From Vibrio metoecus (GTDB lineage Bacteria > Pseudomonadota > Gammaproteobacteria > Enterobacterales > Vibrionaceae), in contig NZ_CP035686.1 of assembly GCF_009665255.1 (NCBI RefSeq), positions 1,116,001 through 1,180,000 of the forward strand: a DNA stretch of 64,000 bases, given 5' to 3'. Shown in pieces: positions 23,601-31,919 of the stretch. The notes beneath the pieces are model-generated. The model made no database searches, was not told the origin of the DNA, and was given only the letters and a program-made list of their open reading frames with translations. The translations under genes and the position numbers were made by a program. The number at the start of each line of letters is the position of its first letter. Position 1 is the first letter of the stretch.

Positions 23601-26600
23601 CGGTGGTTGGCACCTTGTCGGGCGGCGACCTAGACGGCGTGACGAGTTACCAGTTCAAGCACACAGACGGCTCGTTACACAACACCAGTCAAGATGGCTT
23701 CTACACCATCGATGCGAACGGCAATATCCGCATCACGGCCGCGGGCGTGGCGTCGGACGTGAACGACTTCGAGAAAGGCGCGAACAGCGGCGACTACCAA
23801 GTGGTGATGACCGACGGCTTCGGCTCGACAGCGGAAGCGACGGTGACCCTGAAAGAGAGCAACGTGGATGAGTCAGGCTCGTTCGTTGCGCAGACGGTGA
23901 CGTACGCGGAAAACCAAGTGGCGGACGCGGTGGTTGGCACCTTGTCGGGCGGCGACCTAGACGGCGTGACGAGTTACCAGTTCAAGCACACAGACGGCTC
24001 GTTACACAACACCAGTCAAGATGGCTTCTACACCATCGATGCGAACGGCAATATCCGCATCACGGCCGCGGGCGTGGCGTCGGACGTGAACGACTTCGAG
24101 AAAGGCGCGAACAGCGGCGACTACCAAGTGGTGATGACCGACGGCTTCGGCTCGACAGCGGAAGCGACGGTGACCCTGAAAGAGAGCAACGTGGATGAAG
24201 CGCTTAATATTTCAGGGTTGAATGGGGCTAATGCTGAGTTAACTGTCCATGAATCTCATCTTTCGGGTGGTTCGTCGCCAGATCACTCTGCTCTTAGCAA
24301 AGTAGGGAGTTTCAGTTTTACTTCTATTGACGGCTTAGCGTCTTTAGTGATCGCGGGTCATAGTTTTAGTGTGGCAGAACTTCTTGCGTTGAATTCATCT
24401 GAAGCAACAATTTCAACGCCTTATGGTGAACTCACCTTGACGGGTTTCAGTGGTGATCTCACTGGTGGAACAGTTCAATACGAATATACGTTGAACGAAA
24501 ATGTGGATAACGATTCAACCACCAATGCAAATGACACGGACTATACCGATCATATCTCTGTGACTGTGATTGATGTGGATGGCAGCCAGATCACAGATAG
24601 CTTAGACGTTAAAATTGTTGATGATGTTTCTACGGCTCTTGATGACCGTGGTGAAGTGGACATTGTTGTTGACAGTTTCACGGTCTCTGGTGTGGTTGCT
24701 AACTGGACATCATGGAGTAATGGTACCAACGTAACCACGTTTGATGGCACTAATGCACCAAATGGTGGTGGCTTAGATAATGACAGTGGAAAAGACCAAA
24801 TCCGTTGGGGTCAACCCGCCAGCTCATACAGCTCTGGCTACGGATTTATCGATAATGATAGTGCGCTAAACGGTGAGTTTGCCTTAAACCAAGATATTAT
24901 TTTGGGCACTTTTACTCATTACAATTATCCCGTTTATTCAGGTGGTGCGATTACCAGTGCCAGTATGGATGTTGCGTTCTCAGTGACAGATGCCCACGGC
25001 GTACTTACACCTGTAACGTTGAAACTGAATTTTGATCACAATGAAACGCCAAATACCAATGATCCAGAAGCCTCAAAAGACATCATTAAAGTTGGTAATA
25101 CCAATGTGACTTTTGAGAATGCAGGGGCTCTCTATACCTTGCAAGTGATTGGCTTTAGGATCCCTGGCACCAATCAAATTGTGACAGAAATTAGAACGGG
25201 TGAAAACGCAACTAACAGCTATGAATTAGTTGTACGTGTTGGACCTGGTGAGGGGTATGAATTGCCATCCACATCAGGCAACGTATTAGCCAATGATGTT
25301 TCTGGGGCAGATGTAGATATGACGGTTGTCGGAGCAGCCTCTGGTAATCACGTGAGTTCCGGTGTCTCAGGCAGCGTTGGATCTATGATTGCGGGCCTGT
25401 ATGGCAATTTGATCTTGCTCGCTGATGGTAGCTACACATACCAAGTGACAGCGAATGCATCTTCAATTCCTAATGATGCGATCGAGATTTTCACTTACAC
25501 CATGAAAGATGGTGATGGTGATACCTCAACTGCGTTACTTTCTATCAATGTGAACCGAGTTACGATGGCGGATTTCAATGCTAACCAAGATCACAAGGTT
25601 GGTTTGGAAGACACCGTGGTGGCCGGTAATGTGTTAGACAATGATGGAAGCAAAAATACCTCAGTGGATCATTTCACGGTAGGTAATGATGCCACTTCTC
25701 ACGTGGTGGGTAGCCCTGTTAGCTTAGAGCAAGGTGAGCTGACGCTTAATTCGGATGGCAGTTACACATTTAAGCCAGCAGATAACTGGAATGGTGAAGT
25801 TCCGGTTATTACCTACACAACCAACACTGGAAAAACGAGCACACTCGCCATCACCATCACCCCTGTTGATGATGCGACGGTTACTCAACCTGATCATAAG
25901 TCGATTGCAGAAGATTCTATTGCGACGGGTAATGTGCTGGCCAACGATAGCGATATAGACAGCGCTCTCTCAGTCACCAGCTTCCACGTTGAGGGAGTCA
26001 ATGGTGTTTATACCGCTGGTAATACGATGTATCAGTTGGCTGAAGGTACTTTAGTGCTTAAGGCAAATGGTGATTATACCTTTGATCCAAAAGATAACTG
26101 GAGCGGCTCACTGCCCCAAATTACCTATACGACTAATACCGGAGCGACAGGGACTCTGAACATCCATGTTGATGCGGTGGCTGATGCGCCGAACCTGACC
26201 ATCAATGGCTATACTTCTGTTGCTGCAATCAATTTCGAGGATGCGAGATTGAATGGCAGTTGGGATGGCGTGGTTGCTAATCAGATTAAAGGTCTGAACA
26301 CGATTGGAACGTGGCATACCAGCAATAATAGCGGCAAAGTTGAAATCGGTTACGAAAATATCTATGTCTCCGGTGGTTCTTCAACAAATAAAGTCATGGA
26401 AATTGAGTTCAATAACGGTGACAAGACGCTGTATACCGATATTCATGCTCAAGCGGGTCGTTTTTATGAGCTAGATTTTGATATTGCAGCTCGTGCTGGC
26501 TCTGTGAACAGTTCAGGCTTAACCATTAAGCTTGTTCCTCTGAACGCTTACGGTGTTCCTATCCTTGCAGAGGCGATCACTCTTTATGATTTCAATCCAA

Positions 26601-27955
26601 CCAATGCGAACTGGTTGAGAGATCAAAAAGTTACGCTCCCTATTGATCAAACTGGGGAATATCGTCTGTTGTTTGAAAGCGATGATGCTAACAGCTATGG
26701 GGCGATTTTAGATAATTTGGCGTTTAAAGTTGTTGATAATATGGGCTACCGCGGAGATTTCATTAAACTGAGTGAAATTTCCACTTCACTGAATGATACC
26801 GATACCTCTGAAACCTTGAGTCTTAAATTAAAAGGAATGCCAGAAGGTTCGATATTGAAAGACGATCAAGGTCATGAAGTTACAGTGGGTTCAAATGGTG
26901 AAGTAGATATTACAGGGTGGGATTACAGCAGCTTACAAATTAAGGCGCCGAACCATGGTAATTTCAATATTACCGTTGAAGCTACGGCGACTGAAAGCAG
27001 TAACCAAGATAGTGCAACGACGAGTGCGACAATTCCGGTTACGGTATTACATCCGAATGAGTATGTGGGACGTGGCGGTGTTGATTCTTTCTTGTTGACC
27101 AAAACCGATGGTGATAATGCTAACTTGAATATTGCGCTCAATGCTTATTATGAAGGCACTACAGCGATCGCACCTGTGACACAACAAGTAGCCGTAACGA
27201 TTGATACGGACTTGGTGATCCATTCAGGAGATAGTAACGATTACATCGATTTAGGCATTAGTCGCGCGGATAATACGGTTTATACCGGTAGCTCAATTCC
27301 TAACTTTAATAATTCCACGCCGTCACAATCTACACTGGCGGATAGCGCGTTTATGAAAAATGACGTGATTACTGATCATGATGGTGTGTTATTACAATCG
27401 GTACAAAGCCAAATTCAGCCGATCACTGATACGGTGAATTTAGGTAGTGGTAATGATACCGTTTATGGCGGAGGTGGAAACCTTGCCGCTTATGGCGGAG
27501 CGGGTAATGACACTCTGATTGGCGGTGATGGCAACGATGCACTCAGAGGTGGTGCGGATAATGACTATCTTTCAGGAGGTCGTGGTAATGACGTTCTACG
27601 TGGTGATTCAGGTAACGACGTTCTGATCGGTGGCCTTGGCAGTGACATCCTAACTGGTGGCTCAGGTGACGATCTCTTTAAATGGGTTGATGGTGATTTA
27701 GATAACAGTAAAGACCGGATTACCGACTTTACGATTGGTCAAGACAAGATTGATTTAAGCGATTTGTTCCCTGATGAAACCAGAACTTTAGATCAACTGC
27801 TTAATAGCCATGTTATCGAGATCTCGGGTCAGGGACAAAACTCGGAAATCGTTATCAATAAGGGATCTACAGAGCACGTTACAATCCAGCTCGATGGCGT
27901 GGCTGCGATTGATTTACTCTCTAATTTGGAAAACATAATCCACCTAAAAGATTAG
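8682..27955 (+). CDS. frhA: Giant RTX/cadherin-repeat adhesin FrhA, interrupted by a 1-nt frameshift
   Basis: A type I-secreted, LapA-like surface adhesin. Order: N-terminal retention module (residues 1-160) with a LapG-type cleavage motif PAAGG (A98/A99); a cadherin-like domain; 45 tandem 109-aa calcium-binding cadherin-type repeats (9474-24187); a T1SS-type Ig domain; a candidate peptide-binding domain (about 24660-25250); VCBS-like domains with EDTVVAGNVLDND and EDSIATGNVLAND; a jelly-roll-like domain (about 26220-26740); GGxGNDxL RTX repeats (27464-27675); and a T1SS C-terminal signal. A missing G at 18185-18186 shifts the frame, so the sequence as given encodes 3173 aa (to 18203) and a second open part ending at 27955. 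Repaired length is 6424 aa. I recall V. cholerae FrhA as roughly 2250 aa, with far fewer repeats. In V. cholerae FrhA mediates haemagglutination, attachment and biofilm formation. Confidence 0.9.
8970..8984 (+). other. LapG-type protease cleavage motif in the FrhA retention module
   Basis: Codons 97-101 read PAAGG, a di-alanine site of the kind cut by the periplasmic cysteine protease LapG in LapA-type adhesins. The predicted cut is between A98 and A99. Known biology: when cyclic di-GMP is low, LapD releases LapG, which cuts the plug and frees the adhesin. The context (N-terminal anchor, type I exporter nearby) supports the assignment. Confidence 0.7.
9474..24187 (+). repeat. 45-unit tandem repeat array of 327 bp (109 aa) within frhA
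   Basis: The motif AACGTGGATGAG recurs every 327 bases from 9474 onward. The final NVDE at 24188 gives 14714 nt, equal to 45 units minus one base. By eye the units are identical at nucleotide level apart from the single missing G in unit 27. Each codes for a cadherin-like domain from NVDESGSF to TVTLKES containing acidic calcium-site residues. My hand count gives 198 G+C per 327, about 61%. Near-perfect identity implies recent expansion or continuous homogenisation by recombination. Confidence 0.95.
17976..18301 (+). other. Frameshifted repeat unit 27 (GGG to GG)
   Basis: Every other unit reads GCCGCGGGCGTGG at this place; here 18180-18191 reads GCCGCGGCGTGG, one G short. The shift leads to a stop at 18201-18203. 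The unit is 326 rather than 327 nt. The loss is in a three-base homopolymer, so a sequencing or consensus error is a real possibility. If real, the product would lack the ligand-binding, RTX and secretion-signal regions. Confidence 0.95.
24660..25250 (+). other. Candidate peptide-binding domain of FrhA
   Basis: The region begins with VDSFTVSGVVANWTSW and contains GGGLDNDSGKDQIRWG, GTFTHYNYPVYSGG and NFDHNETPNTNDP. From memory this resembles the calcium-dependent peptide-binding domain shared by the Marinomonas primoryensis ice-binding adhesin and V. cholerae FrhA, reported to bind short C-terminal peptides on human cells and diatoms. It sits just beyond the repeat stalk, where ligand-binding domains of such adhesins are found. 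A structural or HMM comparison would settle it. Confidence 0.65.
27464..27675 (+). other. RTX nonapeptide calcium-binding repeats of FrhA
   Basis: About eight GGxGxDxL-type nonapeptides (GGAGNDTLI, GGDGNDALR, GGRGNDVLR, GDSGNDVLI, GGLGSDILT, GGSGDDLF) precede the RITDFTIGQDKIDL segment. Such repeats fold as a beta-roll on calcium binding outside the cell and sit next to the C-terminal type I secretion signal. Confidence 0.9.
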
Positions 27956-27971
27956 TCACGCTTAAATAAGA

Positions 27972-27996
27972 ATCCCGCCAACTGGCGGGATTTTTG
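27972..27996 (+). terminator. Terminator after frhA
   Basis: ATCCCGCCA pairs with TGGCGGGAT around a two-base AC loop, followed by TTTTT. It begins 17 nt after the frhA stop codon. Confidence 0.9.
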
Positions 27997-28062
27997 TCTC
28001 TGGAGAGAATGAAGTCTACTTCGTGTTAGTTGGCACGATTAGCCATGAATATGCTGATGTGT

Positions 28063-28611
28063 TTAGCGAAACAGATAAGGGAAAAGCTGTTTTCTTTCTT
28101 GTGCAGAAAGGCTGCTGACTCTTGCGATATTGGTCTCAGGGATGGCTTCTGGATTTGGGTAGTGTTTCAGCACTTTTTCCATGCTCTCTTCGCGGATCAG
28201 GTGAAAGATCGGGTAGGGTGAGCGGTTGGTAAGGTTCTCATCATCCTCTGGATCTGTGCCTGCAAAGCAGTAATCAGGATGGAACGTCGCGACTTGAAAC
28301 ACACCTTCCCAATCTTGCTGGCGAATTAACGCTTCCACCCAGTCGATGTAAAAATTGTAATCAACAAAATCGTGCAGCAGGTTCGGTACAACGACAAGAG
28401 TGGTTTCAAGCTCTTGCGGCTCTTTAGTATCAAGTTCAAGCAACTGATCGTAAATATGTTGCAGCAGTGCTTCTTCATCACGGGCTTCACTGACATAGAT
28501 TTTAATTTGCTGATTACGCTGTGGTTTTGCGGCAAATGGGCATAAGTTTAAGCCGATCACGACCTGATTAAGCCAGTGATCGACTTCTTGAATGATGGTT
28601 TCCGTTGACAT
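28063..28611 (-). CDS. DUF1415 family protein
   Basis: 182-aa soluble protein. The N-terminus contains the family's conserved LNLCPFA motif (about residues 20-26), and FHPDYCFAGTDP with the later NRSPYPIFHLIRE segment are hallmark stretches. No signal peptide or membrane helix. DUF1415 proteins are widespread in gamma-proteobacteria and have no established biochemical role, though the conserved cysteines and histidines suggest metal binding or catalysis (inference). It is convergent with frhA and lies between that gene's terminator and an MFS transporter gene on the same strand, 56 nt downstream of that gene's stop. Confidence 0.85.
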   Translation of the reverse strand: MSTETIIQEVDHWLNQVVIGLNLCPFAAKPQRNQQIKIYVSEARDEEALLQHIYDQLLELDTKEPQELETTLVVVPNLLHDFVDYNFYIDWVEALIRQQDWEGVFQVATFHPDYCFAGTDPEDDENLTNRSPYPIFHLIREESMEKVLKHYPNPEAIPETNIARVSSLSAQERKQLFPYLFR

Positions 28612-28667
28612 GTTGAGCTCAGATTCTTCGTTTTACTTGTATCATGTGGCGCTGAGCATAGCACAAC

Positions 28668-29885
28668 TTAGGCCGAAGGGCTGGCCAAAGCCTGACTGCC
28701 CTGTGGCGTTTGTTTATTTTGTCGGCTTAAGCGCCAACCAAGGATAAACAAGATGAAGTACAGCCCTAACCCGCCGAGGGTAACCATTTCCCAACCACCG
28801 TGTTGCCAACAGTACAACAGGTAAAAACCACCTAAACTACCGCCGATGTAGTAGTGAACCAAGTAAAGTGCAGTCGCGGTGGCTTTGGCTTGTGTGGCTT
28901 TTTGGCTGACCCAAGCGTAAGCCAAAGTGTGGGTGAAAAAGGCGCCGAAGCTAATCAAAATCAAACCGGCCAGCATGGCGGGTATCGCTTCAATCAACGC
29001 AATCAACATGCCCGCCATACTGATGAGTGCGCCAAGCATCATGCCGGGAATCGCGGAGAAACGCCGGTTCCAGTTGGCGGTGAGCTTTGAGCTCAGTGTT
29101 CCAGCCAAATAACAGACGAAAATCAGTGAAGCAATGCCAATCGGTAGTGAGTAGGGTTCGGCGACTAAACGAAATCCCATGACGGAATAGAGGTTAACAA
29201 ACAGCGCGAAGTTAACTCCGCCAATCAACATAGCAAGCCAGAGTGTACGGTTTTGCAGATGTTTAACCAACGCACGATTGTGATGGAAAAACAGCCCACG
29301 CTGCGGTTTAAAATGCTGTTGAATGGGCAGTAAATACGCGACCAAAAGTGCGCCGAGCAGAGTAAAAATGGCCATCGCGACGACCGCATGTTGCCAACCA
29401 AGGGCATCGGTGAGTAACCCTCCAGCAATGCGGCCGGTAATACCGCCCAATGAGTTTGCCGCGATATAGCCACCAATCGCCTTACCAAACGCTTGCGGAG
29501 AAAGCTCTTCCACCATGTACGCCACCGCAACCGAAGCAAAAGCCGCTAAAGCTACGCCCATTAAAGCTCGGGTGAGTACCAAAAACCAAAATTGCTCAGC
29601 ATAAAGCATGGCTAAGCCAATCACAGGCATAGCAAATAAGCCGGTCAGCATCACTAATCGTCGCCCAACGGCTTCCGAAGTGACCGCCCAAGGCACGAGA
29701 CAAAGTGATAAGGCTAAGGTTGACGCTGCAAACAACCAGTTAATTTGGGTTTCCGAAACCGCAAAGTGATTCGCCAAATAAGGCAGCATGGGTTGGAAAA
29801 GATAAAGATTGCAGAAAACTAAAAATGAGCCGAAGGCGAGGGCAAAGGTCACTTTTAAATATTGAGGAGAATGCAGTTCAATCAT
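28668..29885 (-). CDS. MFS transporter, YnfM-like
   Basis: A 405-aa inner-membrane protein with about twelve hydrophobic helices and a long loop in the middle (LLPIQQHFKPQRGLFFHHNR, about residues 185-205). The A-motif-like segment VTSEAVGRRLVMLTG between helices 2 and 3 (near residue 70) places it in the major facilitator superfamily, closest in feel to the E. coli YnfM/arabinose-efflux-like group. The substrate is not evident from sequence. It is divergent from a LysR regulator gene 105 bp away, the same arrangement as ynfL/ynfM in E. coli, so that regulator probably controls it. Confidence 0.85.
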   Translation of the reverse strand: MIELHSPQYLKVTFALAFGSFLVFCNLYLFQPMLPYLANHFAVSETQINWLFAASTLALSLCLVPWAVTSEAVGRRLVMLTGLFAMPVIGLAMLYAEQFWFLVLTRALMGVALAAFASVAVAYMVEELSPQAFGKAIGGYIAANSLGGITGRIAGGLLTDALGWQHAVVAMAIFTLLGALLVAYLLPIQQHFKPQRGLFFHHNRALVKHLQNRTLWLAMLIGGVNFALFVNLYSVMGFRLVAEPYSLPIGIASLIFVCYLAGTLSSKLTANWNRRFSAIPGMMLGALISMAGMLIALIEAIPAMLAGLILISFGAFFTHTLAYAWVSQKATQAKATATALYLVHYYIGGSLGGFYLLYCWQHGGWEMVTLGGLGLYFILFILGWRLSRQNKQTPQGSQALASPSA

Positions 29886-29990
29886 ACAGCGGATCCAAGA
29901 TGCAAAAAGGCGGTGATGTGATCACGATAGCAGTGGCATCTCGATTAATGAAATATATTAAAAATATGGTTGCGATATACAGGATATATG

Positions 29991-30860
29991 ATGGAAGTTC
30001 GACAACTGCGTCACTTTGTGACCGTGGCAGAATGGGAAAGTTTTACCTTAGCCGCGCAGCAACTGCATATTGCGCAGCCTGCACTGAGCATTTCGATTAA
30101 GAAATTTGAGCAGCAGCTCGGTGTTACCTTATTCAAAAGAGATGAAAGAAAAGTCGCGTTGACTCATGAAGGCGAAGTGTTGCTTGAACATGCCAAGCGC
30201 ATTTTGCAACAAGTCAATGATGCCCAATTGGCGGTTGATGAGCTCAAAGGCGTTGTGAAAGGCGAGGTACGCCTTGGCGCGCCAAGCATGATGGGCTCTT
30301 ACTTTTTCCCGCAAATCATTATGGCGTTTAAAAGCCACTTTCCGAATCTGAAAATGACGGTGATCGAAGCGGGTACTCAATCGATCCGCAAAATGCTGCT
30401 CTCAGGCGAGTTGGATATTGGGGTGATTTTGAATCACGATCTGCCGGACGATTTGGCAGCAGATCCGTTGCTCTCTTCGCAAATGGTTGCTGTGGTTGGC
30501 AAAAATCATGAGTTAGCTGAACGTCGTCATCTTACTTTTGCCGAGTTTTTTGAGCATGAACTGGTAATGTTTAAACCCGGTTATTTTCACCGAGACTTTA
30601 TCGATAAAGTGTGCCGAGAACATAAGTTTACTGCGGATTTTTCTTTTGAAACCAATTTGTTACCTATGATTTTAAGCATAGTGAAACATGAGTATGCGAT
30701 TACCGCGCTGTTGGAGTTGGTGACCAGCAATGAACCGGAAGTGAAGGCGATTCCGTTTGAACCGCCGGTGTGGCTTGATCTTGCATTGGCTTGGCGTAAA
30801 GAAGGTTATCTGTCCAATGCCGATCGTACTTTTATCGAGTTTGTGAAAAAGTACGTTTAG
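29991..30860 (+). CDS. LysR-type transcriptional regulator, divergent from the MFS transporter
   Basis: 289 aa. The N-terminal winged helix-turn-helix (residues 1-60; MEVRQLRHFVTVAEWESFTL, then QPALSISIKKFEQQLGV) is followed by a substrate-binding domain starting near residue 90 (GEVRLGAPSMMGSYFFP). I chose the ATG at 29991 because AGGA lies six bases upstream and this N-terminus matches the family; an in-frame TTG at 29970 would add seven residues. It probably regulates the divergent MFS gene through the 105-bp intergenic region. The inducer is unknown. Confidence 0.88.
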   Translation: MEVRQLRHFVTVAEWESFTLAAQQLHIAQPALSISIKKFEQQLGVTLFKRDERKVALTHEGEVLLEHAKRILQQVNDAQLAVDELKGVVKGEVRLGAPSMMGSYFFPQIIMAFKSHFPNLKMTVIEAGTQSIRKMLLSGELDIGVILNHDLPDDLAADPLLSSQMVAVVGKNHELAERRHLTFAEFFEHELVMFKPGYFHRDFIDKVCREHKFTADFSFETNLLPMILSIVKHEYAITALLELVTSNEPEVKAIPFEPPVWLDLALAWRKEGYLSNADRTFIEFVKKYV

Positions 30861-30873
30861 CGCCAAGAAGAGC

Positions 30874-30905
30874 ATTAATCTTTGCTGCTATTAATCTTTA
30901 CTGCT
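30874..30905. repeat. 16-bp tandem duplication at the 3' end of the glutaredoxin-like gene
   Basis: ATTAATCTTTGCTGCT (30874-30889) and ATTAATCTTTACTGCT (30890-30905) differ by one base. The second copy contains the stop codon and last codons (SSKD) of the glutaredoxin-like gene on the minus strand; the first lies just past it. Confidence 0.8.
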
Positions 30906-31124
30906 GTAAATACGTTCAAAATTGGTGTGGTTCCAGCCGATCATCAAACGATCACCAATTTTTAGTACTGGTACACTGCGAGCGCCGAGAGCATCAAGCT
31001 CTTTGCGGCCGCGTTCCATTTTTGCGTTGCATAAGCGGTACTTAATGCCTTTTGAGTCCAGATAACGCTGGGCGTCTTTGCAATGTGGGCATTTATCTTT
31101 TATGTACAAAACCACGCGTTTCAT
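30891..31124 (-). CDS. Glutaredoxin family protein
   Basis: 77-aa thioredoxin-fold protein with a CPHC redox motif at residues 12-15 after the first beta strand (VVLYIKDK), a SVPVLKIGD cis-proline segment and a C-terminal helix. The length and the absence of other domains fit the small NrdH/GrxC-like group of monothiol or dithiol oxidoreductases. The CPHC dipeptide is unusual compared with CPYC of classical glutaredoxins and resembles DsbA-type chemistry. The partner is not known. It converges with the LysR gene at its 3' end and is bordered upstream by an ERIC element. Confidence 0.88.
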   Translation of the reverse strand: MKRVVLYIKDKCPHCKDAQRYLDSKGIKYRLCNAKMERGRKELDALGARSVPVLKIGDRLMIGWNHTNFERIYSSKD

Positions 31125-31183
31125 TGGAATCTCTCATGTATCAAAAGGGCGCAAAGTGTATCGAGAGTCGGCTGGAGATGCAA

Positions 31184-31312
31184 ATATCCCCTTCCTACTT
31201 GAAGCTGCAGCGGTGTTGGCTACATTCGTTCACCCCAATCACATAGTGTCTCTATGCTCATGGGGATTCACTCATTTGCCGCCTACCTGCAACTTCAAGT
31301 AGTTTGGGCATG
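31184..31312. repeat. ERIC (intergenic repeat unit) element
   Basis: A roughly 127-bp imperfect palindrome. The outer arms are CTACTTGAAGCTGCA and TGCAACTTCAAGTAG; the inner parts contain ATTCGTTCACCCCAAT and CTCATGGGGATTCACTCA. These are the hallmark blocks of enterobacterial repetitive intergenic consensus elements, known to occur in many copies in V. cholerae. It lies between the divergent glutaredoxin-like and YgjP-like genes and could form a stable hairpin in either transcript. It is a non-autonomous element with no coding capacity. Confidence 0.85.
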
Positions 31313-31406
31313 TTTGATGCGCTCGTATTTATCGATGCAGGTGATTCTTGAGTGGAAATTGAGTAAACTTGCCGACCTTTTTTGTAACCCGAACTGAGCA
31401 CGCGAA

Positions 31407-31919
31407 ATGAGTATGCACCCTGCACTGAAGTACATTCAGGGATATCCCCAACACATTGTTGAACAAGTTGCTCAACTGATCGCAAACGACAAGCTGATAC
31501 CTTGGTTTGAGCAGCGTTATCCTGAGCGGCACGATATCCAGAGTGAAAAAGCGCTGTTTGACTTCACCATGGCTTTAAAAAACCAATATATGAAGAAAAC
31601 GGCTCCGCTCAGTAAAGTGGTGTATGACGGAAAAATTCATCTCATTAATAATGCGCTAGGGTTACACAGCTACGTTTCTCGGGTGCATGGCAATAAACTG
31701 AAAGCAAAAAATGAAATCCGTATTGCCAATGTGTTTAAACAAGCACCTGAACCGCTACTGCGCATGTTAGTGGTGCATGAATTGGCGCATTTAAAAGAGA
31801 AAGAACACAACAAAGCGTTTTATCAGCTCTGTTGCCATATGGAACCGAATTATCATCAGCTTGAACTGGATGCACGGCTATACATGATGGTGCTAGAGCT
31901 CAAGGCAGGCAAAGCATGA
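31407..31919 (+). CDS. YgjP-like zinc metallopeptidase (DUF45 family)
   Basis: 170-aa soluble protein. The zinc site HELAHLKEKEH at residues 124-134 gives an HExxH motif with a third ligand five residues later, typical of the DUF45/YgjP (COG1451) proteins related to SprT/WLM metallopeptidases. No signal peptide is present, so it acts in the cytoplasm. The physiological substrate is unknown. Its stop codon overlaps the rlmF start by 4 nt (ATGA), so the two are translationally coupled. The start is preceded only by a weak GAGCACGCGA region. Confidence 0.88.
   Translation: MSMHPALKYIQGYPQHIVEQVAQLIANDKLIPWFEQRYPERHDIQSEKALFDFTMALKNQYMKKTAPLSKVVYDGKIHLINNALGLHSYVSRVHGNKLKAKNEIRIANVFKQAPEPLLRMLVVHELAHLKEKEHNKAFYQLCCHMEPNYHQLELDARLYMMVLELKAGKA

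Noticed and set aside
9474..24187. CRISPR-like array or superintegron cassettes because of the regular long repeats
   Set aside because: The repeat is directly contiguous with no spacers, is 327 bp long and translates in frame as a protein domain. No attC-type sites were seen.
8682..27955. Vibrio MARTX toxin (rtxA)
   Set aside because: No MARTX A/B/C repeats, cysteine protease or effector domains are visible. The retention module, cadherin-like repeats and LapG site fit a FrhA-type adhesin.
18188..27955. A separate second adhesin gene starting in the repeats
   Set aside because: There is no ribosome-binding site or signal at 18188, and the frame is restored by adding one G. It is the distal part of frhA.
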